Program-made: the position numbers and the translations under genes
In this document: one piece after another, positions 16,181-24,897 of the stretch
How positions within the stretch are numbered: position 1 is the first letter of the stretch
Layout of the letters: each line of letters starts with the position of its first letter
NCBI GenBank assembly: GCA_029580855.1
Contig: JAKPQH010000166.1
Coordinates: 1 to 59,581, forward strand
DNA length: 59,581 bases
DNA from: a bacterium
GTDB lineage: Bacteria > Methylomirabilota > Methylomirabilia > Methylomirabilales > 2-02-FULL-66-22
Direction of reading: 5' to 3'
Notes under the pieces: generated by a model
Told to the model about the DNA's origin: nothing
The model's input: the letters and a program-made list of their open reading frames with translations, nothing else
The model's database searches: none

Positions 16181-16278
16181 GTCGAATGGTCGATTTGTCG
16201 AAGAGTCAATGGGCGAGCGACGTCACGCCTTTTTTCGAATTGACCACTTGACGACTCGACGAATCAACGGATGGACTC
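16181..16278. repeat. Degenerate 8-bp tandem repeats in two inverted halves
   Basis: The first half reads GTCGAATG, GTCGATTT, GTCGAAGA, GTCAATGG from 16181 in exact 8-bp steps. The second half from 16235 reads TCGAATTG, ACCACTTG, ACGACTCG, ACGAATCA, ACGGATGG, again in 8-bp register but in the complementary sense, so the halves can pair imperfectly. A related array lies at 26192-26325. Both are intergenic. This looks like a dispersed short-repeat family of the genome. Confidence 0.7.
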
Positions 16279-16303
16279 GCCCGCCGCGGGAGGGCAAAAG
16301 ACC

Positions 16304-16333
16304 TTGCCGGTTCCGAGACAGCTATGATATAAA
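16304..16333 (+). promoter_or_regulatory. Probable promoter of the rpsB operon
   Basis: TTGCCG (16304-16309), an 18-nt spacer and TATAAA (16328-16333), with an overlapping TATGAT just upstream. It sits about 130 nt before rpsB and directly before the leader hairpin. Confidence 0.5.
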
Positions 16334-16340
16334 AAACGAC

Positions 16341-16360
16341 GGCCCGCCGTCCGGCGGGCC
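16341..16360 (+). promoter_or_regulatory. Leader hairpin of the rpsB transcript
   Basis: A perfect 8-bp stem GGCCCGCC/GGCGGGCC with loop GTCC lies in the 5' leader, without a T-run, so it is not a terminator. rpsB leaders are often autoregulated by S2; whether this stem takes part is unproven. Confidence 0.45.
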
Positions 16361-16465
16361 GAATTCACACGCGGGCGGATCCCCGCGGCGGTGTCCGGTG
16401 GGCGGGGGCGGACTCTGCGGGGGCGCGACGCGCGCGGCGGATCAACCGACAAGAGGAGGACGACC

Positions 16466-17236
16466 GTGGCAGGAGTGACCATCAAGGATCTGCTGGAAGC
16501 CGGGGTGCACTTCGGGCATCAGACCAAGCGATGGAATCCGAAGATGAAGAAGTTTCTCTTCGGCGAGCGGAACGGGATCTACATCATCGATCTCCAGAAG
16601 ACGCTGAAACGGTTCGAGGAGGCGCAGCGTTTCATCCGGGATTTGGCGGCGCAGGGCGGCACGGTTCTCTTTGTGGGGACCAAAAAACAGGCGGTGGAAA
16701 CCATCCAGGAGGAGGCGCAGCGAGCCGGTGTGTTTTTTGTCAACCGGCGGTGGCTGGGTGGCACCCTGACCAACTTCCAGACGATCACCAAGAGCATCTC
16801 GCGACTCAAACAGCTCGAGGACATGAAGGCCACCGGGAAGTTCGACGCGTTCTCGAAGAAGGAGGTCCTCAAGCTGGAGCGCGAGATGGAGAAGCTCAAC
16901 AACGCGCTCCTGGGCATCAAGCGCATGGAGCAGCTGCCCGGCGCCGTCTACGTCATCGACCCGAAGAAGGAACGCATCGCGGTCCAGGAGGCGCGCCGGC
17001 TGGGGATTCCCGTGATCGGCGTCGTGGACACGAACTGCGATCCGGACGAGGTGGACTTCCCCATCCCCGGCAACGACGACGCCATCCGCGCGGTGCGGCT
17101 CCTCACCGCCCGGCTGGCCGACGCCATCGTCGAAGGGCGGGGGGAGGCGGCGAAGTCGGGTGTAGCCGACATGGAGGCCGCCATGGCGGCGGAGGCGGCT
17201 CCGGCGGCGGTCGACGGTCAGAAGGAGACGGCATGA
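16466..17236 (+). CDS. rpsB: 30S ribosomal protein S2
   Basis: 256 aa, the usual length. The GTG start follows a strong AAGAGGAGGACGACC ribosome site, and [20 protein letters not shown] is the family N-terminus, so upstream in-frame ATGs are rejected. [40 protein letters not shown] and the late [20 protein letters not shown] are signature S2 blocks. The C-terminus is a short Ala-rich tail. It overlaps tsf by ATGA, giving the standard rpsB-tsf coupling. Confidence 0.98.
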   Translation: MAGVTIKDLLEAGVHFGHQTKRWNPKMKKFLFGERNGIYIIDLQKTLKRFEEAQRFIRDLAAQGGTVLFVGTKKQAVETIQEEAQRAGVFFVNRRWLGGTLTNFQTITKSISRLKQLEDMKATGKFDAFSKKEVLKLEREMEKLNNALLGIKRMEQLPGAVYVIDPKKERIAVQEARRLGIPVIGVVDTNCDPDEVDFPIPGNDDAIRAVRLLTARLADAIVEGRGEAAKSGVADMEAAMAAEAAPAAVDGQKETA

Positions 17237-18141
17237 CGATCTCGGCAACGATGGTGCGCGACCTGCGCGACAAAACGGGCGCGGGGATCATGGAGTGCAA
17301 AGCCGCCCTGGCCGAGGCCAGCGGCGATCCGGAAAAAGCGGTGGAGGTCCTCCGCAAGCGGGGGCTGAAGGTCGCGGAGAAGAAGGCCGGGCGCGTGGCG
17401 GCGGACGGGCTGGTGGCGGCCTGGACGTCCCCGGCCGGCGACGTGGGCGCGTTGGTGGAGGTGAACTGCGAGACGGATTTCGTGGCTCGGACCGAGAAGT
17501 TCGTCGGCTTGGCCCAGCGTCTGGTCGCCCTGGTGGCGGCCGACCCGGCGGCGGCGGACGTCGCCGCGCTGGCGGAGCGCGACCTCGACGGACGACGGGT
17601 GGCTGATGTCGTGAAGGAGTTGATCGGATCCATCGGCGAGAATATCGTGGTGCGGCGGGCGGCGCGTCTGGCCCTGCCCGCGGGCGTGAGCGGACTCGTG
17701 GTGCACTATCTGCACGCCGGCGGCAAGATCGGGGTTCTGCTGGGTCTCCGCTGCGCCTCCGACCAGGGGGCCAAGGCCGAGGCGGTGGTCAAGCTGGCCA
17801 AGGATCTGGCGCTGCAGGTCTGCTCGGCGGAGCCGGCCTACGTCCACCGCGGGGAGGTGCCGGGCGACGTCCTGGAACGCGAGCGGGAGATCCTGCGGGC
17901 GCAGCCCGACGTGCAAGGCAAGCCCGCGGCCATCCAGGACAAGATCATCCAGGGACGGCTGGAGAAGTTCTATGCCGAGTCTTGTCTGGTGGATCAGATC
18001 TTCATCCGCGATCCCGAGGGCAAGCAGAAGGTCAGGGACATCGTCGCCGCGACGCAGAAGGCCGTGGGCGAGGCCGTGAGCGTCGTGGGATTTGCGCGGC
18101 TGCGGCTGGGCGACGGGGTGGAGAGGCGGGCGGCGGCGTAG
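17233..18141 (+). CDS. tsf: Elongation factor Ts
   Basis: 302 aa. It exchanges GDP for GTP on EF-Tu. The N-terminal UBA-like region ([20 protein letters not shown]) and the EF-Tu contact motif CETDFVAR (about residues 80-87) are clear. The dimerisation/core repeats and the C-terminal [19 protein letters not shown] are as expected. The start ATG overlaps the rpsB stop. pyrH follows after 52 nt, in the conserved rpsB-tsf-pyrH-frr order. Confidence 0.98.
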   Translation: MTISATMVRDLRDKTGAGIMECKAALAEASGDPEKAVEVLRKRGLKVAEKKAGRVAADGLVAAWTSPAGDVGALVEVNCETDFVARTEKFVGLAQRLVALVAADPAAADVAALAERDLDGRRVADVVKELIGSIGENIVVRRAARLALPAGVSGLVVHYLHAGGKIGVLLGLRCASDQGAKAEAVVKLAKDLALQVCSAEPAYVHRGEVPGDVLEREREILRAQPDVQGKPAAIQDKIIQGRLEKFYAESCLVDQIFIRDPEGKQKVRDIVAATQKAVGEAVSVVGFARLRLGDGVERRAAA

Positions 18142-18193
18142 GGAGCCATTCCGGGTGCGCGCGGCGGGCGGACGCCCGCGGGGCGGCGGGGCC

Positions 18194-18913
18194 ATGGCTG
18201 GCTTGGTATACAGGCGGATCCTGCTCAAGATCAGCGGCGAGGCCCTGGCGGGCGCGCAGGAATACGGGCTCAGCGCCGAGGTGCTCGGCTTCATCGCAGC
18301 CGAGGTCCGGGAGGTCCGCGGTCTCGGCGTCGAGATCGCCATGGTGGTCGGCGGGGGGAACATCTTCCGCGGCGGCGAGGCCAGCGCTCGGGGCATGGAC
18401 CGGGCGTCGGCGGACTACATGGGCATGCTGGCGACGGTCATGAACGGGCTGGCCCTGCAGTCCGCGCTGGAGAAGCTGGGAGTGGACACGCGGGTGCAGA
18501 CCGCCATCGAGATGCGCGAGGTGGCCGAACCGTTCATCCGCCGCCGCGCGGTGCGCCATCTGGAGAAAGGACGGGTCGTCATTTTTGTGGGCGGCACGGG
18601 CAATCCGTATTTCACCACGGATACCGCCGCCGCGCTCCGCGCCATGGAAATCGGGGCGGACGTGGTCTTCAAGGCCACCAAGGTCGACGGTGTTTACACC
18701 GCCGATCCCAAGACCGACCCGACCGCCGTGAAGTTCGACGAGCTGAGCTACATCGAGGTGCTGAGCCGCCGCCTCAAGGTCATGGACTCCACGGCGATCT
18801 CGCTGTGCATGGACAACAAATTCCCCATCGTGGTCTTCAACCTGCACGAGTCGGGCTGCTTGCGGCGACTCGTGCGGGGAGAGCGGGTGGGGACCCTGGT
18901 CAGGGGGGGCTGA
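18194..18913 (+). CDS. pyrH: UMP kinase
   Basis: 239 aa. It phosphorylates UMP to UDP in pyrimidine supply and belongs to the amino acid kinase fold. The motifs [13 protein letters not shown] (phosphate-binding Lys), [10 protein letters not shown], the [15 protein letters not shown] helix, [21 protein letters not shown] loop and [14 protein letters not shown] are all present. ATG 18194 is chosen over upstream frames because RILLKISGE should lie close to the N-terminus. It sits between tsf and frr. Confidence 0.97.
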   Translation: MAGLVYRRILLKISGEALAGAQEYGLSAEVLGFIAAEVREVRGLGVEIAMVVGGGNIFRGGEASARGMDRASADYMGMLATVMNGLALQSALEKLGVDTRVQTAIEMREVAEPFIRRRAVRHLEKGRVVIFVGGTGNPYFTTDTAAALRAMEIGADVVFKATKVDGVYTADPKTDPTAVKFDELSYIEVLSRRLKVMDSTAISLCMDNKFPIVVFNLHESGCLRRLVRGERVGTLVRGG

Positions 18914-18919
18914 GCCGTC

Positions 18920-19474
18920 ATGCAAACCGTCGTGCGCAAGGCCGAACAGGAGATGAAACGGGCCGTCGAGGCCACGCTGAAGAACTTCAACAGCGTGCGG
19001 ACCGGGCGGGCGTCGGTCTCGCTGGTGGAAGGGATTCATGTGGACTACCACGGCGCCGTGACGCCCCTGAACCAGCTGGCCAGCCTGGCGGTGCCGGAGC
19101 GCCGGCTGATCACGATCCAGCCCTGGGACCCCTCGGCCATGCCGGCCATCGAGAAGGCCATCTTGAAATCCGACCTCGGGATCACGCCCACCAACGACGG
19201 CAAGGTGATCCGCCTGACGGTGCCCACGTTGACCGAGGAGCGCCGCAAGGAGCTGGTCAAGGTGGTCCACAAGATGGCGGAGGAGGGGCGGGTGACCGTC
19301 CGGAACCACCGCCGCGACGCCAACGACGCGTTGAAGAAGATGGAGAAGGCGAAACAGGTGTCCGAGGATCAGGCGCGCAAGGGCGCCGAGCAGATCCAGG
19401 ACCTGACCAACAAAACCATCAAAAACTTGGACGAGCTCCTGGCGAAGAAGGAAAAGGAGATCATGGAGTTCTAG
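18920..19474 (+). CDS. frr: Ribosome recycling factor
   Basis: 184 aa, the standard length. RRF splits post-termination ribosomes together with EF-G. The hinge and tip motifs are visible: FNSVRTGRASVSLVEGIHVDYHG early, then ERRLITIQPWDPSAMPAIEKAI, and the long helices with RRKELVKVVHKMAEEGRV...VRNHRRDAND. It starts 6 nt after pyrH. The gene normally next in many genomes (uppS) is not here; cdsA follows directly. Confidence 0.98.
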   Translation: MQTVVRKAEQEMKRAVEATLKNFNSVRTGRASVSLVEGIHVDYHGAVTPLNQLASLAVPERRLITIQPWDPSAMPAIEKAILKSDLGITPTNDGKVIRLTVPTLTEERRKELVKVVHKMAEEGRVTVRNHRRDANDALKKMEKAKQVSEDQARKGAEQIQDLTNKTIKNLDELLAKKEKEIMEF

Positions 19475-19503
19475 CCGTCCGGCGGGATCCGGAGGACGAG
19501 CCG

Positions 19504-20298
19504 ATGCACCGTCGACGGGTTTTCAGCGCACTGCTCCTCCTCCTGCCGTTTCTTGCGGTCGTTCAGCTCGGCTCACCGCTCCACTTCCACCTCCTCCTGT
19601 CATTGGCCATCCTCCTGTGCGCCTGGGAGTTCGCCTGGCTTTGTCCCGGGGGCGCCAGCCGCGGTATGGCCGCCGTGACCGCGGTGGCGTCGCTGGCGTG
19701 GCAATGGGCTATGATCGCGGGACTCGCCCCCGCCGTCATCGCACCCCTGGTCGCCGTCGTCATGCTGGTCCGGGCGGTCGGGGGCGGCGAGGATTTTCGG
19801 GCGGCGGCCCAGCGCGCGGCCTGGACGGTGTTCGGTGTCGCCTACGCGGCAGGACTCTTCAGCTACGCCAGCCTCCTGCGCGAAGGGCCGGACGGGCGCC
19901 AGTTTGTCTACTTCGCGGCCCTGACGACATGGGCCGGGGACATCGGGGCGTACTACGTGGGGTCGCGCCTGGGGCGGCGGCCGCTGGCGAGGTGGGTCAG
20001 TCCCAAGAAAACCGTGGAGGGCGCCCTGGGCGGGATCGCGGCCACGCTGCTGGTCGCGGCGCTGGGGAGCGGCGGGGTCTGGCCGCGGTTCCCGCTCGCC
20101 ACCGCGATCGGGGTCGGCACCCTGCTGGCGGTGGTCGGGATCTTGGGAGACCTGTCGGAGTCGGTGCTCAAACGGGCCGCGGGTGTGAAGGACAGCGGGG
20201 CGCTCATACCCGGCCACGGGGGGGTCCTGGACCGTCTGGACAGCCTGATATTCTGCACCCCGGCACTCTACGGGTGCGTGTGGCTGGGCCTGGTGTGA
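19504..20298 (+). CDS. cdsA: Phosphatidate cytidylyltransferase (CDP-diglyceride synthase)
   Basis: 264 aa integral membrane enzyme making CDP-diacylglycerol from phosphatidic acid and CTP. Seven or so hydrophobic segments are visible. The family signature lies near the C-terminus (about residues 219-246): SVLKRAAGVKDSGALIP followed by GHGGVLDRLDS, with the metal-binding Asp. An upstream TTWAGDIGAYYVGSRLG block and SPKKTVEG are also typical. Its stop overlaps the lnt GTG start, so the two are coupled. Confidence 0.95.
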   Translation: MHRRRVFSALLLLLPFLAVVQLGSPLHFHLLLSLAILLCAWEFAWLCPGGASRGMAAVTAVASLAWQWAMIAGLAPAVIAPLVAVVMLVRAVGGGEDFRAAAQRAAWTVFGVAYAAGLFSYASLLREGPDGRQFVYFAALTTWAGDIGAYYVGSRLGRRPLARWVSPKKTVEGALGGIAATLLVAALGSGGVWPRFPLATAIGVGTLLAVVGILGDLSESVLKRAAGVKDSGALIPGHGGVLDRLDSLIFCTPALYGCVWLGLV

Positions 20299-21881
20299 AC
20301 CGCAAAACGACGGGGCGCGGGGCGCGGGCGCGGCCCTGGGCTCTGGCGGTGCTGAGCGGGCTCGTCAGCGCCGCCGCCTTCCCGCCGTGGGACCTGGGGT
20401 GGCTCGCCTACGTCGGATGGGTGCCTCTCCTCGTGTCGCTGCGAGGCGCGCGGGGCCGCGAGGCGGCGGGCCTGGGATACACGGCCGGGCTCGCGTTCTA
20501 TCTGGCCACGATCTGGTGGGTCATCAACACGATGACCACCTACGGGCGGCTGCCCCTGGCCCTGAGCCTCGCGGCCCTCGTCCTGCTCTGCGGCGTCCTG
20601 GCGGCCTACACCGCGGTCTTCGCCTGGCTGCTGGCGGCGGGGCGGATCCGGCTGGGGATATCCGAGGGACTGCTGCCGGTGACGGCGGCGGCGCTCTGGA
20701 CGGCGCTGGAGTTTCTGCGGACCTATCTGTTTTCGGGTTTTCCCTGGGCCCTGCTGGGATATACCCAGTATCGCCAGCCCACCGTGCGGTTGCTGGCGGC
20801 CGCCACCGGCGTGTACGGCCTGTCGGCGCTGGTCCTCCTGGTGAACGGCGCGCTGGCGGGGGTGTGGGCGTGGTTTGCGCGGCGCGGAGACGAATCAAAT
20901 CGGTACGCGCGCCTGATCCAGCACGGCGTGACGGTGGCGGCGGCGGCCCTCGTGGCGGTCGGGTACGCGAGCGGGATCTGGCGCGACGCCGCCGGAGGCC
21001 CCACCGTCCGGGTCGGGGTGCTCCAGGGCAACATCGATCAGTCGGTGAAGTGGGATCGTCGGTACCAGAGCCGGACGCTGGAGACATACGAGCGGCTGGC
21101 GCGCCGTGTGGCCACGGAGCGGCCGGCGCTGATCGTCTGGCCGGAAACGGCGCTGCCGTTCTTTCTCCGGCGCGAGCCGGAGCTGGGGCCGCGCGTCCAG
21201 ACCCTCGGGGCGGACGTGGGGGTCCCCATGCTAATCGGGAGCCCGGATATCGGCGCGGACGGACTCCTGCACAACAGCGCCTTCTTTCTGGGGCCCGACG
21301 GGGCCATCCGCGGGCGGTACGACAAGCGCCACCTGGTGCCGTTCGGGGAATATGTCCCCCTCCAACGCGTGTTCTTTTTTCTGCACAAGCTGGTGGCGGG
21401 CATCGGGGATTTCGGGCGGGGGCGCGATGCGACTGTCTTCGGAGAGGACGGCTACCGTTTCTCCGCCATGATCTGCTACGAGGCGATCTTTCCCGCCGAG
21501 GTGCGGGAGTTCACACGGGCGGGGGCGCAGTTCCTGGTCAACATCACAAACGACGCCTGGTTCGGCGAGAGCGGGGCGCCGTATCAGCATCTGGCGATGG
21601 CGGCCATGCGGGCGGTGGAGAACGGCAGTTACCTGGTACGGGCGGCCAACACCGGGGTGAGCGCCGTGGTCGCCCCCTCCGGGGCCATCCTCGCGCAGAC
21701 CCCGCTGTTTGTCGAGACGGGCATGGTCGGCGGCATTCGTCTCCGAACGGGCGAGACACCGTACACGCGCTACGGGGATGTGCTGGCGTGGGGATGCGCG
21801 GTCTTTCTGGGGGCATACGGCGGCGCGCTTCTGTGGAGGGTCGGCGCGCGGCGAGGAGGCACGGATGATTCCGGATCTTGA
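20295..21881 (+). CDS. lnt: Apolipoprotein N-acyltransferase
   Basis: 528 aa. It adds the third acyl chain to lipoproteins at the inner membrane. About six N-terminal membrane segments precede a nitrilase domain from about residue 240. The catalytic triad is readable: Glu in VWPETALPF, Lys in YDKRHLVPFGEYVP, Cys in MICYEAIFP. The GTG start overlaps the cdsA stop. Lipoprotein maturation by this gene fits the LolCDE genes downstream. Confidence 0.96.
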   Translation: MNRKTTGRGARARPWALAVLSGLVSAAAFPPWDLGWLAYVGWVPLLVSLRGARGREAAGLGYTAGLAFYLATIWWVINTMTTYGRLPLALSLAALVLLCGVLAAYTAVFAWLLAAGRIRLGISEGLLPVTAAALWTALEFLRTYLFSGFPWALLGYTQYRQPTVRLLAAATGVYGLSALVLLVNGALAGVWAWFARRGDESNRYARLIQHGVTVAAAALVAVGYASGIWRDAAGGPTVRVGVLQGNIDQSVKWDRRYQSRTLETYERLARRVATERPALIVWPETALPFFLRREPELGPRVQTLGADVGVPMLIGSPDIGADGLLHNSAFFLGPDGAIRGRYDKRHLVPFGEYVPLQRVFFFLHKLVAGIGDFGRGRDATVFGEDGYRFSAMICYEAIFPAEVREFTRAGAQFLVNITNDAWFGESGAPYQHLAMAAMRAVENGSYLVRAANTGVSAVVAPSGAILAQTPLFVETGMVGGIRLRTGETPYTRYGDVLAWGCAVFLGAYGGALLWRVGARRGGTDDSGS

Positions 21882-23002
21882 ACGAAGGCTGGATGAGCTG
21901 GACCGGAAACTCGAACAGCTCCGGGTGTATCTTTGACGTCCCGGGGAAGACGGCCCGGCTGACGGCGCTGGAGCAACAGACCGCGGTTCGGGAGTTCTGG
22001 GACGACCCGGGCAAGGCCCAGAAAGTGCTGAAGGAGCAGAGCACCCTGCGGCAGACGCTGGACCAGCACGCGGCGCTGGCACGGGCGGCGGAAGAGCAGC
22101 GACTGCTCCTCGACCTGGCCGCCGAAGAGCAGGACGCCGCGACGCTGCGCGAGGTCGAGGCGGGGCTGGCGGATCTCGCGCGGCGGGTACGCAGCCAGGA
22201 GCTCCAGACGATCCTCTCCGGCGAGTACGACGCCGGGAACGCCATCCTCAGCATCAACGCCGGCGCGGGCGGAACCGAGTCCCAGGACTGGGCGCAGATG
22301 CTGCTCCGGATGTACCTCCGCTGGGCGGAGGCCAAGAAACTCAAGACCGACGTGATCGACATCCTGGGGGGAGAAGAGGCGGGGATCAAGAACGTCACCA
22401 TCACGGTGGACGGCGCGTACGCGTACGGATACCTGCGGGCCGAGATGGGGGTCCACCGGCTGGTGCGGATCTCGCCCTTCGACGCCAACAAGCGGCGCCA
22501 TACGTCCTTCGCGTCCGTCTTCGTCTTCCCGGAGGTCGACGACATCGACATCACCATCGAGGACAAGGACCTTCGGATCGACGTCTACCGCTCGACGGGT
22601 CACGGCGGGCAGAGCGTGAACACCACGGATTCCGCCGTCCGGATCACGCACCTGCCCACCGGCATCGTGGCGACCTGCCAAGACGAGAAATCCCAGCACA
22701 AGAACAAGGCCAAGGCGATGAAGGTCCTGCGCGGGCGGTTGTACGACCACTACAAGGCACAGCGGGACGCGGAGCTTTCCCGGCTGGAGGGGAACAAGCA
22801 GGCCATCGCCTGGGGAAGCCAGATCCGGTCGTATGTGCTGGCCCCGTATCAGCTGGTGAAGGACCACCGGACCGGAGAGGAAACGGGCAACGTGAGCGCG
22901 GTGCTTGACGGGGATCTGGATCGGTTCATCGAGGCGTACCTCTTCACACCGCCGGACGCCAAGCCGGCGGCGTCCAAAAGCGGGGAGGCGGAGGATGTCT
23001 GA
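21865..23002 (+). CDS. prfB: Peptide chain release factor 2, made by +1 programmed frameshift
   Basis: RF2 releases peptides at UGA and UAA. The zero frame runs from ATG 21865 (behind GAGGAGGCACGG) for 23 codons to TGA 21934-21936 in the context CTT TGA C, the conserved RF2 autoregulatory site; reading continues in the +1 frame as DVPGKTARLTALEQQ. The combined protein is about 378 aa. The GGQ motif (GHGGQSVNTTDSAVRI) and the INAGAGGTESQDWAQML block are present. An SPF-like tripeptide lies in VRISPFDANKRRHTSF. Low RF2 lets the ribosome pause at UGA and shift, so the gene regulates itself. It overlaps the end of lnt. Confidence 0.97.
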
Positions 23003-23243
23003 GTCGGCGGAGGAGTTGCAGGCCGAGGTGGCGCGGCTGAGGGCGGAAAACGAGAGGCTGAAGGGCACGGCGAGCCGCGGGATGTCGATCCGCGTCAGCG
23101 AGAAGGGCGGCGTGTCGGTGTACGGCTTGGGTCGGTTTCCGGTGACGCTCTACAAGGAGCAGTGGGTGAAGCTGCTCGACATGGCCGAAGACATCCGGAC
23201 ATTCATCGCCCAGAACGAGGGCAAGCTGAAAACCAAGGGATGA
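22995..23243 (+). CDS. Small conserved-looking protein of unknown function
   Basis: 82 aa, overlapping the last 8 nt of prfB, with GGAGGCGGAGG before the ATG. The first 30 residues are a coiled-coil-like helix (AEELQAEVARLRAENERLK). The remainder contains IRVSEKGGVSVYGLGRFPVT and LYKEQWVKLLDMAEDIRTFI, a compact mixed beta/alpha segment that reads like a real folded domain. I do not recognise a named family. The tight coupling to prfB suggests co-expression. It may act as a small oligomer; function unknown. Confidence 0.75.
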   Translation: MSESAEELQAEVARLRAENERLKGTASRGMSIRVSEKGGVSVYGLGRFPVTLYKEQWVKLLDMAEDIRTFIAQNEGKLKTKG

Positions 23244-23301
23244 GGAAGGGCCGGTGCCGCTTGACGGGGTGTGCAGGGGCCCGTCGGCGGCCGGTCGACG
23301 G

Positions 23302-23330
23302 TTGACACTCCGAGGGGGCGTTCCTATAAT
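23302..23330 (+). promoter_or_regulatory. Consensus sigma70 promoter of lysS
   Basis: TTGACA (23302-23307), exactly 17 nt, then TATAAT (23325-23330), a perfect consensus promoter. It is 30 nt before the lysS GTG, so the leader is very short. Confidence 0.9.
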
Positions 23331-23360
23331 CGCCGCACTTTTCCCAGGACAGGAGGCGGT

Positions 23361-24890
23361 GTGGACGACATCACGCCGTTTATGCGCGAGCGTCTGGCCA
23401 AGCTCGACGAGCTGGCCGGCGAGGGGATCGACCCCTTTCCCAGCGCGTTCCCGGTCAGCCATCTCATCGGCGACGTGATCGCGGCCTTCAGCCCGTCCGA
23501 CGAGGCAACGCTGGCCGCCGCCCCCGCCGTGGCGGTGGCGGGTCGGGTCGTCTCGCTGCGCGGGCATGGGAAGGCCTCCTTCGCGCACCTCCGGGATCGA
23601 ACGGGCCGGATCCAGATCTATGTCCGACTGGACGCGGTGGGCGAGAGGGCCTATGGACTCTTCAAGCGTCTGGATGTGGGCGACTTCGTCGGCGTGCGGG
23701 GTCGGCCCTTCCGGACCAGGACGGGCGAGCTCAGCGTACACGTGGCGGAGCTGACCTTGCTCTCGAAGTCCCTCCGGCCTCTGCCGGACAAGTGGCACGG
23801 GCTGAGCGACGTGGAGGTCCGGTATCGCCAGCGCTATGTGGACCTGATCGCCAATCCGGCGGTGGCGGAGGTTTTCCGGCGCCGGGCGCGGATCGTGGCG
23901 GAGATGCGGCGCTTCCTGGACGCGCGTGGCTTTCTGGAGGTCGAGACGCCGATGATGCAGTCGATCCCGGGCGGCGCCACGGCGCGCCCCTTCGTCACGC
24001 ACCACAACGCGCTGGGCATGGATCTCTTTCTCCGCATCGCGCCGGAGCTGTACCTCAAGCGTTGCGTGGTGGGCGGCCTCGACCGGGTGTACGAGATCAA
24101 CCGCAATTTCCGAAACGAGGGCCTCTCCACGCAGCACAATCCGGAGTTCACGATGCTGGAGTTCTACCAGGCGTACGCGGACTACCGGGACCTGATGGTG
24201 CTGACCGAGGAGCTTTTGCTGCACGTGGTGCAGGCGATCTGCGGAAGCGATCGGGTCGCCTACCAGGGGCAGGAGCTCCGCTTCGTGCCTCCGTGGCCCC
24301 GCCTGTCGGTGGAGGAGGCGCTGGTCCGACTGGGCGGGCTTCGCGCGGAGGATCTCCGCACGGCGGAGACGCTGCGCGCCGCGGCAGCCGCCCGGAACGT
24401 GCCCGTCAACCCCGGCTGGGGCTGGGCCAAGCTGTTGATGGAGCTGTTCGAGGCGCTGGGCGAGGCGCACTGCGTGCAGCCGACCTTCATCACCGATTTC
24501 CCCGCGGAGCTGTCGCCGCTGGCCAAGGCGCGCCCCGACGACCCCCGCTACGTCCAGCGGTTCGAGCTGTACATCGCCGGTATGGAAGTCGCCAACGCGT
24601 ACTCCGAGCTCAACGATCCGCGCGAGCAGCGCCGCCGGTTCGAGGCGCAGGCGCGGGCGCGGGAGGCGGGCGACGAGGAGGCGCAGTACCTCGACGAGGA
24701 CTTCCTGCGTGCGCTGGAGTACGGGCTGCCGCCCACGGCCGGGGAGGGGATCGGCATCGACCGGCTGGTGATGCTCCTCACCGACTCCGCCTCGATCCGC
24801 GACGTGATCCTGTTCCCGCTGCTGCGCCCCGAGGCGCGGCCCGGCGATCCCGCCGGCGAGCCCGCGGCGTCCTCGGCCGTCCGGGAGTAG
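23361..24890 (+). CDS. lysS: Lysyl-tRNA synthetase, class II
   Basis: 509 aa. It charges tRNA-Lys. The anticodon-binding OB fold lies near residues 55-140 ([20 protein letters not shown]). The class II motifs follow: motif 1 in [19 protein letters not shown], motif 2 in [19 protein letters not shown], and motif 3 [15 protein letters not shown] near the C-terminus. The GTG start just after AGGAGGCGGT is used because upstream in-frame codons overlap the promoter. The perfect promoter suggests high constitutive expression. The lol genes follow 7 nt downstream. Confidence 0.96.
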   Translation: MDDITPFMRERLAKLDELAGEGIDPFPSAFPVSHLIGDVIAAFSPSDEATLAAAPAVAVAGRVVSLRGHGKASFAHLRDRTGRIQIYVRLDAVGERAYGLFKRLDVGDFVGVRGRPFRTRTGELSVHVAELTLLSKSLRPLPDKWHGLSDVEVRYRQRYVDLIANPAVAEVFRRRARIVAEMRRFLDARGFLEVETPMMQSIPGGATARPFVTHHNALGMDLFLRIAPELYLKRCVVGGLDRVYEINRNFRNEGLSTQHNPEFTMLEFYQAYADYRDLMVLTEELLLHVVQAICGSDRVAYQGQELRFVPPWPRLSVEEALVRLGGLRAEDLRTAETLRAAAAARNVPVNPGWGWAKLLMELFEALGEAHCVQPTFITDFPAELSPLAKARPDDPRYVQRFELYIAGMEVANAYSELNDPREQRRRFEAQARAREAGDEEAQYLDEDFLRALEYGLPPTAGEGIGIDRLVMLLTDSASIRDVILFPLLRPEARPGDPAGEPAASSAVRE

Positions 24891-24897
24891 CGGGCGG

